A stretch of 64,000 nucleotides of DNA from Synechococcus sp. RCC307 (lineage in GTDB: Bacteria; Cyanobacteriota; Cyanobacteriia; PCC-6307; Cyanobiaceae): positions 615,105-679,104 of the forward strand of contig CT978603.1 in the NCBI GenBank assembly GCA_000063525.1. Reading direction: 5' to 3'. The notes below the pieces were generated by a model, which saw only the letters and a program-made list of their open reading frames with translations, did no database searches and was not told where the DNA came from. A program made the position numbers and the translations under genes. Numbering within the stretch: the stretch's first letter is position 1; the number at the start of each line of letters is the position of its first letter. Positions 27,831 through 36,622 of the stretch are shown here, piece after piece.

Positions 27831-28004
27831 ATGACCGAGCAAAGCACCGTGGACGCCCCCGAGCAGGTGGATGCCAGCGAACTCAACTCTTGGCGCCGGG
27901 GGTTCACTCCTCAAGCTGAGATTTGGAATGGCCGCCTGGCCATGCTTGGACTCTCTCTTGGGGTGGTGACGTTGGTGCTCTGGCGCTTACTGGCGACCGC
28001 GTAG
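27831..28004 (+). CDS. hli: high light-inducible protein (one-helix LHC-like)
   Basis: A 57-residue Hlip. The chlorophyll-binding signature FTPQAEIWNGRLAMLGLSLGV (about 25-45) carries the ExxNGR triad Glu30, Asn33, Arg35. A single transmembrane helix continues to the C-terminus. Hlips bind chlorophyll and carotenoid and protect PSII assembly under light stress. ATG 27831 is preferred to an upstream start in the tsaD-proximal bases. It ends 18 bases inside the convergent pilT gene. Confidence 0.93.
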   Translation: MTEQSTVDAPEQVDASELNSWRRGFTPQAEIWNGRLAMLGLSLGVVTLVLWRLLATA

Positions 28005-29096
28005 GGCTTGCGCCAACTCCGAGGACTTCAAGCTGACGGCTAGGGCGGCATCGCCTTCAATCTCTCCTGCTTGAACCAGATGCAGCAGGGCTTGATTGCT
28101 GGTTTGCATGCCATCGAACCCACTGCGCTCCATGATTTGCTCCACCGAATCCAACTCACCCCGCTCGATGTAGTCGCGGCAGGCTTCTGTGTTGATCAAG
28201 ATGTCGTGATAGGCCCGCCGACCACCTGTGGTGGTGCGGATCAGCCCCTGGGCAATGACGCCAAGCAGGGATTCCGAGAGTGAGCGCCGCAGGCTGGCCT
28301 GATCCGCTGGGGGGACCATACCCAGCACCCGCTCCACGGTGCGAACCGCCGAGTTGGTGTGCAGGGTGCCAAACACCAAATGGCCTGTTTGGGCAGCCTC
28401 TAAGGCGGTGGTCAACGTTTCGCCATCGCGGATCTCTCCGATCAAGATCACGTCGGGGTCTTCCCGCAGAGCTGCCCGCAGCGCCGCTTTGAAGCGCAGC
28501 GTGTGGTGGCCCACCTCTCGCTGGCGCACCAGGGCTTTGCGGCTGGTGTGAACAAATTCGATCGGATCTTCGATCGTGAGGATGTGGGCGGGCTTGTTGC
28601 GGTTAATCCAATCCACCATCGCCGCCAGCGTGGTGCTTTTGCCTGAACCGGTGGGGCCTGTCACCAGCACCAAGCCCTTGGGGCGATTCGCCAAGGTTTT
28701 CAACACCTCGGGCAGCTGCAACTCCTCCAAGCTGAGGATGGTCTGCGGGATCAGCCGCAGCACCATCGCGGGGCCCCGCAGACTTTCCATCAGGTTGATC
28801 CGCACCCGCACGCGCTCGAAAGCAAACGAGCCATCGAAGTCGTGCTCACTGCGGAACCGCTCCCGTTCCGCTGAGCTCAGCACCTCACTGAGCCAACGAT
28901 CGAATTGCACGGCCTCAGTGACCGGCCAGCCGCTGCTGATGATCTCGCCGCGCTCGCGGAAGCGGGGCTGCTCTCCCACGCCGAGATGAATATCGGAGTA
29001 GTTCTGACGGCGCGCGAGTTCAACGATCTCCGCCAGCGTTTCTGGGGCTGCTGAGCTGGCTTGCGGCGGAGGCGGCAGCGGCGGCAGATCACTCAT
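27987..29096 (-). CDS. pilT: twitching motility / pilus retraction ATPase PilT
   Basis: PilT powers disassembly of type IV pili. It has 369 residues from ATG 29096 (the frame is open further, without motif support). The N-terminal PAS-like domain begins after a proline-rich leader (PPLPPPPQ). The Walker A motif GPTGSGKST is at 147-155, with the Asp box LTIEDPIEF, Walker B VILIGEIRD, the His box TGHLVFGTLHTNSA and the retraction signature AQGLI. The family also contains PilT-like PilU. No other pilus genes are near. Confidence 0.93.
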   Translation of the reverse strand: MSDLPPLPPPPQASSAAPETLAEIVELARRQNYSDIHLGVGEQPRFRERGEIISSGWPVTEAVQFDRWLSEVLSSAERERFRSEHDFDGSFAFERVRVRINLMESLRGPAMVLRLIPQTILSLEELQLPEVLKTLANRPKGLVLVTGPTGSGKSTTLAAMVDWINRNKPAHILTIEDPIEFVHTSRKALVRQREVGHHTLRFKAALRAALREDPDVILIGEIRDGETLTTALEAAQTGHLVFGTLHTNSAVRTVERVLGMVPPADQASLRRSLSESLLGVIAQGLIRTTTGGRRAYHDILINTEACRDYIERGELDSVEQIMERSGFDGMQTSNQALLHLVQAGEIEGDAALAVSLKSSELAQALRGRQ

Positions 29097-29176
29097 CCCG
29101 CAGGTGCAGATTCCTGCAGCTTGGCAAGGGCAAACCGGTTTGGGGTCCTTAAAGTTCGCGGGATTGCCAAAGCCCG

Positions 29177-30292
29177 TTGGCCCAACCCGCACGCGTCACC
29201 CTGGTGCTGGGCACCCGCCCTGAGGCCATCAAGATGGCCCCGGTCATCCGTGCATTCCAGCAGTCCGAGCGCTTTGAAGCCCGTGTGGTGCTGACCGGTC
29301 AGCACCGGGAGATGGTGGCTCAGGTGATGGCCCTCTTTGCCCTGGAGGCCCAGCGGGATCTGGCCTTGATGGCCCCAAAGCAAACCCTCACCCATGTCAC
29401 TTGCGCAGCACTGGAGGGGTTGCGCCATGAATTCGCCGAGCACCGCCCTGATCTGGTGCTGGTGCAGGGGGACACCACCACGGCTTTTGCCGCTGCCCTG
29501 GCCGCCTTTTACGACCAGATTCCGGTTGGCCACGTGGAAGCCGGCCTGCGCACTGACAACATCTATGACCCCTTCCCAGAAGAGGCGAATCGCCGGCTGA
29601 TCTCCCAGCTGGCTCAACTGCATTTCGCGCCCACCGAGCAGGCCGCCGCCAACCTGCAGGCCTCGGGCGTCGTGGGCGCCGTGCATGTCACCGGCAACAC
29701 GGTGATTGACGCCCTGCTGCAGATGGCAGCAGCTGCGCCGAGTTGCCCGATCCCTGGGTTGGATTGGGAGTCTCAGCGGGTGATCTTGGCCACGGTGCAT
29801 CGCCGTGAGAACTGGGGTGAGCCACTGCAATCGATTGCTGATGGCTTTCTGCGGGTGTTGGACAGCCATCCCGATACGGCCTTGCTGTTGCCGTTGCACA
29901 AAAATCCCACCGTGCGCGAGCCCCTGCAGCAACTCTTGGGCTCCCATCCCCGGGTGTTTCTCTGTGAGCCGCTCGATTACGACAGCCTGGTGGCAGCCAT
30001 TCGCGGCTCCACCTTGCTGCTGACCGATTCCGGTGGTTTGCAGGAAGAAGCCCCATCGCTGGGCAAGCCCGTGCTCGTGCTGCGCCGCACCACTGAGCGG
30101 CCTGAAGCGGTTCAGGCGGGCACGGCCAAACTCATTGGAACTGAGAGCGATGCCATCGCCACGGAGGCGTCTGTGCTGCTGGATCAGCCTGAGGCCTACG
30201 AGGCCATGGCCAGGGCCCATAACCCCTTTGGCGATGGCAAAGCCAGTGAACGGATTGAGGCCATCAGCGCTGAATTTTTGGCCAGCCGCTAA
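29177..30292 (+). CDS. wecB: UDP-N-acetylglucosamine 2-epimerase (non-hydrolysing)
   Basis: The enzyme interconverts UDP-GlcNAc and UDP-ManNAc for surface polysaccharides. The 371-residue protein starts from TTG 29177. It has VLGTRPEAIKMAPV at the N-terminus (GTRPEAIK 12-19), VQGDTTTAFA, GHVEAGLRT and YDPFPEEANRR in the active-site region, and LTDSGGLQEEAPSLGKPVLVLR..TERPE near the end. All are diagnostic. It is divergent from pilT and convergent with the HlyD-like gene (four-base overlap). Together with nanE it places ManNAc chemistry in this genome. Confidence 0.95.
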   Translation: MAQPARVTLVLGTRPEAIKMAPVIRAFQQSERFEARVVLTGQHREMVAQVMALFALEAQRDLALMAPKQTLTHVTCAALEGLRHEFAEHRPDLVLVQGDTTTAFAAALAAFYDQIPVGHVEAGLRTDNIYDPFPEEANRRLISQLAQLHFAPTEQAAANLQASGVVGAVHVTGNTVIDALLQMAAAAPSCPIPGLDWESQRVILATVHRRENWGEPLQSIADGFLRVLDSHPDTALLLPLHKNPTVREPLQQLLGSHPRVFLCEPLDYDSLVAAIRGSTLLLTDSGGLQEEAPSLGKPVLVLRRTTERPEAVQAGTAKLIGTESDAIATEASVLLDQPEAYEAMARAHNPFGDGKASERIEAISAEFLASR

Positions 30293-31488
30293 TCGCCCTC
30301 TCGCTTGCTCGCCCAGGGCGGCAGATCAATAAACACCTTTTCGCCGGGCTCAAGTCCTTTCAACACTTGGGTTTGACGGCCGCTGGAGTTGCCCAGGGTC
30401 ACCTCTTGAAACTTGGGCTCGTTGCCCGCGCCGGGGATCAGCACACCAGGCTTGCCTTCTTCGGTCACGATTGCCACGGTCGGCACCAGGGGCTCGGCCG
30501 CCAACTTGCCGGAATCAAAGTCAACGTCGGTGGTCATGCCGATGCGCAGCAAGCCGGCTGGAGGATCCTGCAGCTCGAGCTTCACTTCAAAGGTGGTGAC
30601 GTCGTTGTTTTTCTCAGCGCGCGGGGAGATCGCGCTCACCCGTGCCGTGAAGCTGCGTTCGGGGTAGGCATCGACGCGAATCTTGGCCCGTTGGCCCACC
30701 TTGATGCGGCCGATGTCGCTTTCTGGAACCTTGGCCTTCACTTGCAAACCAGAGGCGAGTTGCACGATCGAAGCGCTACTGGCTCCCGCGCTGGCTGACG
30801 CCGCTGTGGTGGGTGTCACGTAGGAGCCGGGATCAGCAAAGCGGTTGGTGATCACCCCAGCAAAGGGGGCTTTGATCAGCAGATCGCGCCGGTCTTGCAG
30901 CTTTTGCTCGAGCCGTTGTTCGGCGGCGTTGAGCTCAGCGCGAGCCGTTTCGTATTTGGCTTTGAAGCTCAGGAATTCGTCAGTTGTTAATGCCCCTGCT
31001 GCATGCAGGGACTCCCGGCGTTCAAACTCCAGCCGCGCCCGAGACATATTCACGCGGGCGCTATCAAGCCCCGCCTGGGTTTCAGCGATTTTGTTGTCGA
31101 TGTCATCGGGGTCCATGCGCGCGATCGCTTGGCCCTTGCGCACGGCATCGCCTTCCTGCACCAAGAGTTCCTCGAGTTGCCCGGCTTGTTTGGGGCTGAG
31201 GTTCACCTGCCGTTGGGCAGCTATTTCGCCGCTGGCGGTGATCACACCATCGAGCTGGCCGGTCTCCACCGTGGTGGTGTACGCGCTGATATCCCGTCCT
31301 GGAGCGCTGCTGCGGCGCCAAATCACAAGGCCGCTGACGGCAATCAGCACCGCCAAACCGGCGGCAGCCCACTGGCGCCGGTTGAGATGGCGCAAGCGGC
31401 TCCGTTTCAACGGATCCATCACCACAGCGGCGAGGGGTTTGTCGGGGGCAGACAGAGGTGCGATGGCCTTCGCCGGGTCTGCAACCAT
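30289..31488 (-). CDS. HlyD/MacA-type periplasmic adaptor (membrane fusion protein)
   Basis: A 399-residue adaptor protein of RND/ABC efflux or export systems. It has a cytoplasmic N-terminus, one transmembrane helix (about 39-57), and a lipoyl half (GEIAAQRQVNLSPKQAGQLEELLVQEGDAVRKGQ). A coiled-coil hairpin (about 110-195), a second lipoyl half (LLIKAPFAGVITNRFADPGSYV) and a beta-barrel/membrane-proximal domain follow. A Ser/Ala/Thr-rich insert (TTAASASAGASSAS) lies between. AAGGA precedes ATG 31488. No ABC or RND partner gene adjoins, so the exported substrate is unknown. Confidence 0.88.
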   Translation of the reverse strand: MVADPAKAIAPLSAPDKPLAAVVMDPLKRSRLRHLNRRQWAAAGLAVLIAVSGLVIWRRSSAPGRDISAYTTTVETGQLDGVITASGEIAAQRQVNLSPKQAGQLEELLVQEGDAVRKGQAIARMDPDDIDNKIAETQAGLDSARVNMSRARLEFERRESLHAAGALTTDEFLSFKAKYETARAELNAAEQRLEQKLQDRRDLLIKAPFAGVITNRFADPGSYVTPTTAASASAGASSASIVQLASGLQVKAKVPESDIGRIKVGQRAKIRVDAYPERSFTARVSAISPRAEKNNDVTTFEVKLELQDPPAGLLRIGMTTDVDFDSGKLAAEPLVPTVAIVTEEGKPGVLIPGAGNEPKFQEVTLGNSSGRQTQVLKGLEPGEKVFIDLPPWASKREGD

Positions 31489-31553
31489 TCTTCATCCTTT
31501 TGGTCCCACCTGTGAGATTCATGGGCGGTGGGCCGTCCGCCTAAATTCCCGCC

Positions 31554-32645
31554 ATGCTCAAAGCCGGAATCGTTGGACTGCCCAATGTGGGCAAGTCCAC
31601 CCTGTTCAACGCCCTGGTGGCTAACGCCCAGGCCCAGGCCGCCAATTTCCCCTTTTGCACCATCGAGCCCAATGTGGGCACGGTGTCGGTGCCCGATGAA
31701 CGGTTGCAGCAGCTGGCGGAGCTCTCCAGCAGCCAGGAGATCGTGCCCACCCGGGTGGAGTTTGTTGATATCGCTGGGTTGGTGGCTGGTGCCAGCCAAG
31801 GCGAAGGCTTGGGTAACAAGTTTTTGGCCAACATCCGCGAGGTGGACGCCATCGTCCATGTGGTGCGCTGCTTTGAAGACGACGACGTGATTCACGTCTC
31901 GGGTTCTGTGGATCCTGGCCGTGACGCCGAAGTGATCAATCTGGAGCTGGCTTTGGCTGATGCCTCCCAGATTGAAAAGCGCCGCGACCGGCTGAAAAAG
32001 CAGATGCGCACCAGCAAGGAAGCGCAAATCGAAGATGCGGCCCTCGAGCGGATTGCCGCTGTGCTCGATGGCGGTGGTGCAGCCCGCAGCGTGGAGATCA
32101 GCGAGGAGGAAGCAGCCCTGATCAAACCCTTGGGGTTGCTGACGGCCAAGCCGATCATCTATGCCGCCAATGTCAGCGAAGACGATCTCGCTGGTGGCAA
32201 TGGCTTCTCCGAAGCCGTGCAGGCCATGGCAGCCAAGGAATCAGCCGAAACGGTGCGCGTTAGCGCCCAAGTGGAAGCGGAGCTGGTTGAGCTTGGCGAT
32301 GAGGAGCGGGGCGACTACCTCGAGGGTTTGGGGGTCAGCGAAGGCGGCTTGCAGAGCTTGATTCGGGCCACCTACAACCTGCTCGGCCTGCGCACGTACT
32401 TCACGACCGGTGAAAAGGAGACCCGCGCCTGGACCATCAAGGCCGGGATGACAGCCCCTCAAGCCGCTGGTGTGATCCATACCGACTTTGAGCGGGGCTT
32501 CATTCGCGCCCAGACCATTGGTTGCCAGGAGCTGCTCGCGGCTGGGTCTTTCAATGAGGCCAAATCCAAAGGCCAGCTGCGCAGCGAAGGCAAGGACTAC
32601 GTCGTCGCCGAAGGCGATGTCATGGAGTTTCTCTTCAACGTGTAG
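31554..32645 (+). CDS. ychF: redox-regulated ATPase/GTPase YchF
   Basis: YchF (Ola1-like) is a TRAFAC P-loop NTPase that binds ribosomes and prefers ATP. The 363-residue protein has GLPNVGKST (8-16), [11 protein letters not shown] in switch [18 protein letters not shown] in the G3 region, a coiled-coil insertion (about 130-200), [10 protein letters not shown] and a C-terminal TGS-like domain ([36 protein letters not shown]). All match the family and its length. It is divergent from the adaptor gene with 65 bases between. Confidence 0.96.
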   Translation: MLKAGIVGLPNVGKSTLFNALVANAQAQAANFPFCTIEPNVGTVSVPDERLQQLAELSSSQEIVPTRVEFVDIAGLVAGASQGEGLGNKFLANIREVDAIVHVVRCFEDDDVIHVSGSVDPGRDAEVINLELALADASQIEKRRDRLKKQMRTSKEAQIEDAALERIAAVLDGGGAARSVEISEEEAALIKPLGLLTAKPIIYAANVSEDDLAGGNGFSEAVQAMAAKESAETVRVSAQVEAELVELGDEERGDYLEGLGVSEGGLQSLIRATYNLLGLRTYFTTGEKETRAWTIKAGMTAPQAAGVIHTDFERGFIRAQTIGCQELLAAGSFNEAKSKGQLRSEGKDYVVAEGDVMEFLFNV

Positions 32646-32711
32646 AGCTCAGCTGGCAGCGCCGCTCAGCTGTGGTACACCAAGCAACATCACCTGCGAG
32701 GGATCGATCCG

Positions 32712-32903
32712 ATGCCTGACTCCGGATCCAACGCCCCAGAGCGCCAACACGACTTCGACATCCAAAAGGATCTGCACCGCAAGATCCGCAACGATCCCGA
32801 TTACGACGATTGGGAGTACGGAACCGAGCCGCTGCCCCACGAAAACTGGAAGCGCTCTAGTGGCTCAAGCGATGAGGAGTCAGCGGCAACGCCAACAGAC
32901 TGA
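32712..32903 (+). CDS. small acidic hypothetical protein
   Basis: A 63-residue, strongly acidic and hydrophilic protein: MPDSGSNAPERQHDFDIQKD at the start, then an aromatic-acidic centre PDYDDWEYGTEPLPHENWK and a Ser/Asp/Glu tail. GAGGGATC before ATG 32712 offers a weak ribosome site. It follows ychF by 66 bases, and its 3' end overlaps the convergent MFS gene by 47 bases. No family is named here; the composition suggests a disordered soluble protein. Confidence 0.6.
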   Translation: MPDSGSNAPERQHDFDIQKDLHRKIRNDPDYDDWEYGTEPLPHENWKRSSGSSDEESAATPTD

Positions 32904-34065
32904 AGCCGCCCATCAGCAGCCATAGCCCCAGGCCGTGCTGCTCGCTTTGCAGCATCCACCCGGCAATCGGCGGCAGACTGATCCCGCTGACAGCCCAGGC
33001 TTGTGAATAAAGGCCCAAGGCGAGTCCCTGGTGGGCTGGCTCCACCGCTTCGATCACCGCTTCAGTGATGGTGGGCAAGAAGGCCGTGATCGCTAGGGCC
33101 AGCAAGGGCTGGGCGGCGAGCAGCAGCACCACGCCTTGGGGATGTAGCGCCGAGAGCGCCATCAAGCCGCAGGCGGCCGCAAAGCTGCGCAGGCTGAGTC
33201 GCAACCCCACGCCAACGGGCTGTTGCCCTAGCCGGTGTCCCACCGGCCACTGCAGCAGCAGGATCAACACCAACTGCACTCCCATCAGCAGCCCGCCGCC
33301 CACCTCAGGCAGCCCGGCGCGGGCTAAGCCGCCATTGGCTAAATCCAGCGGCAGGGCGCTCTGCTGCAGGTTGATCAGACCGGTGCCCAGCAGCGACAAC
33401 ATCAACAGCGGCAGCAGGGGCCGCAGCCAGGAGCGGGGTGCCGCCGGCCCTGTGGATGGTGCTTCGCTGGCGTTGGGCATGGCGCTGTGGCGCGGCAGCC
33501 AGCCCACCAGCACCAGCAGCAGAACCATGCAGCTGATATCGATGCCATAGACCCAGCGCAATTGATCGGCGCCAAACAGTGCGGCCAGCGAGGTTCCCAA
33601 GGCGGTTCCCGCGGCAATGCCTAGGGCATCGGCGGTTCTGGCCAGGGCAAAGCCCTGGCTGGAGGGCAACGGAGCGCTAAGGCTGGCGGAGGCGAATTCA
33701 GCGGCGGGCCAATAGAAGCCCATGCCCAAGCCAAGCAAGAGCTGGCCAATTAAAAAACCTGAGCTGTCGCTGGCCTGGAGCAACAGCAGGTCGGCGCTGA
33801 TCGAGAGAACGGCGCCAATCCGCAGCGGGACAGCCAACGCGACCCCGCGATCAAGGATGTAGCCACTCAAAAAGCGTGAAATCAGCCCAACGCCGCTGGC
33901 GAGGGCCAAGCCAAGGCCGATCGTGGTGCTGGCGAGCCCGAGGCGGTTGAACACCAAGGGCCCCAAAAACAGAATTCCGCCCGCGCCCAGCATCGCCAGG
34001 GCGCGAAACATGGCGACAAGTCGCAAATTCCAGGGAAACTGGAGCCACCATTTGGCCAGCTGCAC
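32857..34065 (-). CDS. major facilitator superfamily transporter
   Basis: A 402-residue polytopic protein with about twelve hydrophobic segments and the MFS loop signature region (SGVGLISRFLSGYILDRG, between helices 2 and 3). The GTG at 34065 is preferred because the ATG at 34086 would lie inside the divergent hydrolase gene. ATG 34011 is another possibility. The substrate cannot be deduced; sugar or drug efflux types look alike. It is convergent with the small acidic gene. Confidence 0.82.
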   Translation of the reverse strand: MQLAKWWLQFPWNLRLVAMFRALAMLGAGGILFLGPLVFNRLGLASTTIGLGLALASGVGLISRFLSGYILDRGVALAVPLRIGAVLSISADLLLLQASDSSGFLIGQLLLGLGMGFYWPAAEFASASLSAPLPSSQGFALARTADALGIAAGTALGTSLAALFGADQLRWVYGIDISCMVLLLVLVGWLPRHSAMPNASEAPSTGPAAPRSWLRPLLPLLMLSLLGTGLINLQQSALPLDLANGGLARAGLPEVGGGLLMGVQLVLILLLQWPVGHRLGQQPVGVGLRLSLRSFAAACGLMALSALHPQGVVLLLAAQPLLALAITAFLPTITEAVIEAVEPAHQGLALGLYSQAWAVSGISLPPIAGWMLQSEQHGLGLWLLMGGFSLLALPLTPHRLSH

Positions 34066-34067
34066 CG

Positions 34068-35606
34068 TTGTCCCTGTCGCAGGCACTGCGAACTCTGACC
34101 CATGGCCTGCTCGCGTTGGCGATCAGCCTGGGCTCTGTGCCCCGCGCCCCAGCGGCTGAGCAGTTGCTGGTGCGCTTCAGTGGCTTGGAGCTGCCGTTGG
34201 ATCTCAACGAATTGGAGTCTTGGGCGTTGCGGCCCAAGGTCAACGCTGAACTGGGACCTTGGCTGAATTTGCTGGATCCAGCCACGCGCCAAGATTTGCA
34301 GCGCATCTTGCGGCAACCCCTGAATCTTGAAAGCAGCACCATTGCGTTGCTGCTGGACAGTTGGGCGGGGCGCCAATTGGTGTTGCAGCTGGGGTCCTTG
34401 CTCCGCAGCGCCGATGGTGATGGCGGTCCTCTGCTGCTGGACCTGCTTCAGCGACGAGGCCGCAGCACCGTGGTGAGTTTGTTGAAGGAAGCACCCACCT
34501 CCCATTTGGAGTTGGATCTCGATGCTCTCTCTGCGCTTGGTTTCCGGTTGCGAGGCCAGTTGGAGCAGCAAAAAAATCTGCTGAAACAGCTCAATGACCT
34601 GCGGCTGATGCCGCTGCCTGTATTCCGCTCAACGCGCGGCCCGGTACGGCATCAACAGCGCAGCTTGGCGGTGGAGCACCGCGAAGCCCCCTTGGCACTT
34701 GATCTGTGGTGGCCCGCTGGTGGGGCTCCAGCCAAACGATGGCTGCTGTTCAGCCATGGTCTGGGGGGCTCGACGGCCCAGATGGAATGGCTGGCCAGTG
34801 AGTTAGCTGCCCAGGGATGGCCGGTGTTGGCTGTGCAGCATCCCGGTAGTGACGACACCGCCGTGCGCGGCTTGTTGGAAGGCCGCCAAACCCTGCCTGG
34901 GCTGGAAACCTTGCCTGCCCGTTTGCAGGACTTGCAGGCGCTGCAGAGGGCCGTCCGGGATGGTCGCCTTGGATTTGGGCCCCATGGCAGCCCGCCTCGG
35001 CTGGTGTTGTTGGGCCATTCCCTTGGTGCCTTATCCAGCCTGCTGTGGGCCGGAGCGGATGTGGAACCTGGCCTGGCTGAGCGCTGCAGCCAAAACCTGC
35101 AGCAGATCCCCGTACTCGACAGCTCTTTTCTGTTGCAGTGCCAGCTCACCGAGCTCAGCCTGCCGGCGCTGGAGCCTCCGGTCGGCCTGGATGCTGTGGT
35201 GGTGCTCAATAGCTTTGGCAGCTTGCTTTGGGGTGAGCGGGGATTGGCCTCGATCGCTGGACCCGTGCTGAGCATCGGCGGCAGCATGGACTTGATCACA
35301 CCGCCGCTGAATGAACAGGTGCGGCCATTCCAACAGCTGCAGCATTCGGGAAGCCGGCTGGCGCTCGTCGAGGGCGGCAGCCATTTCTCAGCCGTAGGCC
35401 TGCGGCGTGATCAGGCGTTGATGCGCTTGGGCTCGGATTTGGTCGGTGAAGATCCCCGCCTGGTTCAACAGGCGTTGGTGGAGCTGCACGTTCGCTTTTT
35501 AGACAGCCTTGATGAGGGGGAGACGCCCCCGAGTGGTGTGCAGTCGGTCGCTGGGGTGCGCACTTACGTGCTTGATGGCCCGATGGCTAAGTCTCTGCTG
35601 CCTTAA
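34068..35606 (+). CDS. secreted alpha/beta hydrolase with DUF1400-like N-terminus
   Basis: A 512-residue exported protein from TTG 34068, with a signal peptide (LTHGLLALAISLG...APAAEQ). The N-terminal about 150 residues resemble DUF1400, common in cyanobacterial esterases (LLVRFSGLELPLDLNELESWA). The hydrolase domain starts near 195. It has an oxyanion region FSHGLGGSTAQMEWLA, the nucleophile elbow GHSLGA (Ser about 316), a late aspartate in GGSMDLITPP and His in EGGSHFSAVGL. It resembles predicted dienelactone hydrolases or platelet-activating-factor-hydrolase-like lipases. The substrate is unknown. Confidence 0.83.
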   Translation: MSLSQALRTLTHGLLALAISLGSVPRAPAAEQLLVRFSGLELPLDLNELESWALRPKVNAELGPWLNLLDPATRQDLQRILRQPLNLESSTIALLLDSWAGRQLVLQLGSLLRSADGDGGPLLLDLLQRRGRSTVVSLLKEAPTSHLELDLDALSALGFRLRGQLEQQKNLLKQLNDLRLMPLPVFRSTRGPVRHQQRSLAVEHREAPLALDLWWPAGGAPAKRWLLFSHGLGGSTAQMEWLASELAAQGWPVLAVQHPGSDDTAVRGLLEGRQTLPGLETLPARLQDLQALQRAVRDGRLGFGPHGSPPRLVLLGHSLGALSSLLWAGADVEPGLAERCSQNLQQIPVLDSSFLLQCQLTELSLPALEPPVGLDAVVVLNSFGSLLWGERGLASIAGPVLSIGGSMDLITPPLNEQVRPFQQLQHSGSRLALVEGGSHFSAVGLRRDQALMRLGSDLVGEDPRLVQQALVELHVRFLDSLDEGETPPSGVQSVAGVRTYVLDGPMAKSLLP

Positions 35607-36622
35607 AACTTCAGCCGCGGATCCAGCAGCGCCACCACCACATCCACCGCCAGATTCACCATCACCACCAAAGCGGCGATCACCACCACAATCCCTTGCA
35701 CCAGGGGGTAGTCCCGTTGGGCAATGGCTTCCTGGAGCCGGTAGGCAATGCCAGGCCAGGAAAAGATCAACTCAATCAACAACGCTCCGCCGATCAGTGA
35801 GGCCACGGTGATGCCGGTGATCGTCAGCACCGGCAGCAGGGCATTGGGTAATGCGTGACGCAGCACCACGCGCCGCTCACTAATGCCCCGGCTCCTGGCG
35901 GCTTCGACGTAATCCGAGCGCAGGGCGCGCCGCAGGTTGAGCCGCAAGGCCCGTTCAAAGATCCCGCTGAGCAGCAGTCCCAAGGTGATGGCTGGCAGGG
36001 CTAAATGCTGCAACGTGCCCCAAATCACCTGGGGATTGGCCTGCAGGATTCCATCGAGCAGATAAAAGCCGGTCCCCTGGGGCGGTAAGGCGGTGGGCGG
36101 AAACCTGCCACCGACCGGAAACCAACCCAGGCCAACGGCAAAGATCAGTTGCATCACCATGGCGGCCCAAAACACCGGCAAGGCATAGGTGCCGATGCCA
36201 TAGAGCCGGCCGCTGAGATCGAGTTTTCCCTCCGGCCGCGCTACACCGCTGAAGCCCACGGCTAAGCCCACCACCAGGGCCACCAGCAAGGCCGTGATGC
36301 CGAGCTCAAGGCTGGCTGGTAGGGCGTCGCGCACGATCTCTCCCACGGGCGTGGAATTCCGCAGGGAGGTGCCCAGATCCCCTTGCAGCAAGGCTCCTAA
36401 AAACTCGCGGTATTGATCCCATAGGGATTGGTCGAGCCCCAGTTGGGCCCGCAGCTGGTCCCGGGCCGCTGCGCTGGCCCGGTTGCCCAGCAGCGCGTCG
36501 ACGGGATCCCCTGGGGCCACGCGCAGCAGCAGAAACACCAGCGAGGCGATCAGCCACAGCATCACAGGCGCCAGCAGCAGGCGACTGCCCAGATAGCGAA
36601 CCAGCGAACTGCTGTTGCTCAT
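35603..36622 (-). CDS. peptide/nickel-type ABC transporter permease (DppB-like)
   Basis: A 339-residue inner-membrane permease of the DppB/OppB class. It has an N-terminal helix (LGSRLLLAPVMLWLIASLVFLLLRVAPGDPVDALLG), about six spans in all, and the EAA loop (EAARSRGISERRVVLRHALPNALLP) that contacts the ATPase. The C-terminus ends in LLDPRLKF, the usual family ending. ATG 36622 overlaps the stop of the substrate-binding protein (ATGA). No second permease or ATPase follows; the next gene is convergent. Confidence 0.92.
   Translation of the reverse strand: MSNSSSLVRYLGSRLLLAPVMLWLIASLVFLLLRVAPGDPVDALLGNRASAAARDQLRAQLGLDQSLWDQYREFLGALLQGDLGTSLRNSTPVGEIVRDALPASLELGITALLVALVVGLAVGFSGVARPEGKLDLSGRLYGIGTYALPVFWAAMVMQLIFAVGLGWFPVGGRFPPTALPPQGTGFYLLDGILQANPQVIWGTLQHLALPAITLGLLLSGIFERALRLNLRRALRSDYVEAARSRGISERRVVLRHALPNALLPVLTITGITVASLIGGALLIELIFSWPGIAYRLQEAIAQRDYPLVQGIVVVIAALVVMVNLAVDVVVALLDPRLKF

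Noticed and set aside
29093-30220. 375-codon minus-strand frame antisense to wecB
   Set aside because: The plus strand encodes a full UDP-GlcNAc 2-epimerase; the antisense product is low-complexity and motif-free.
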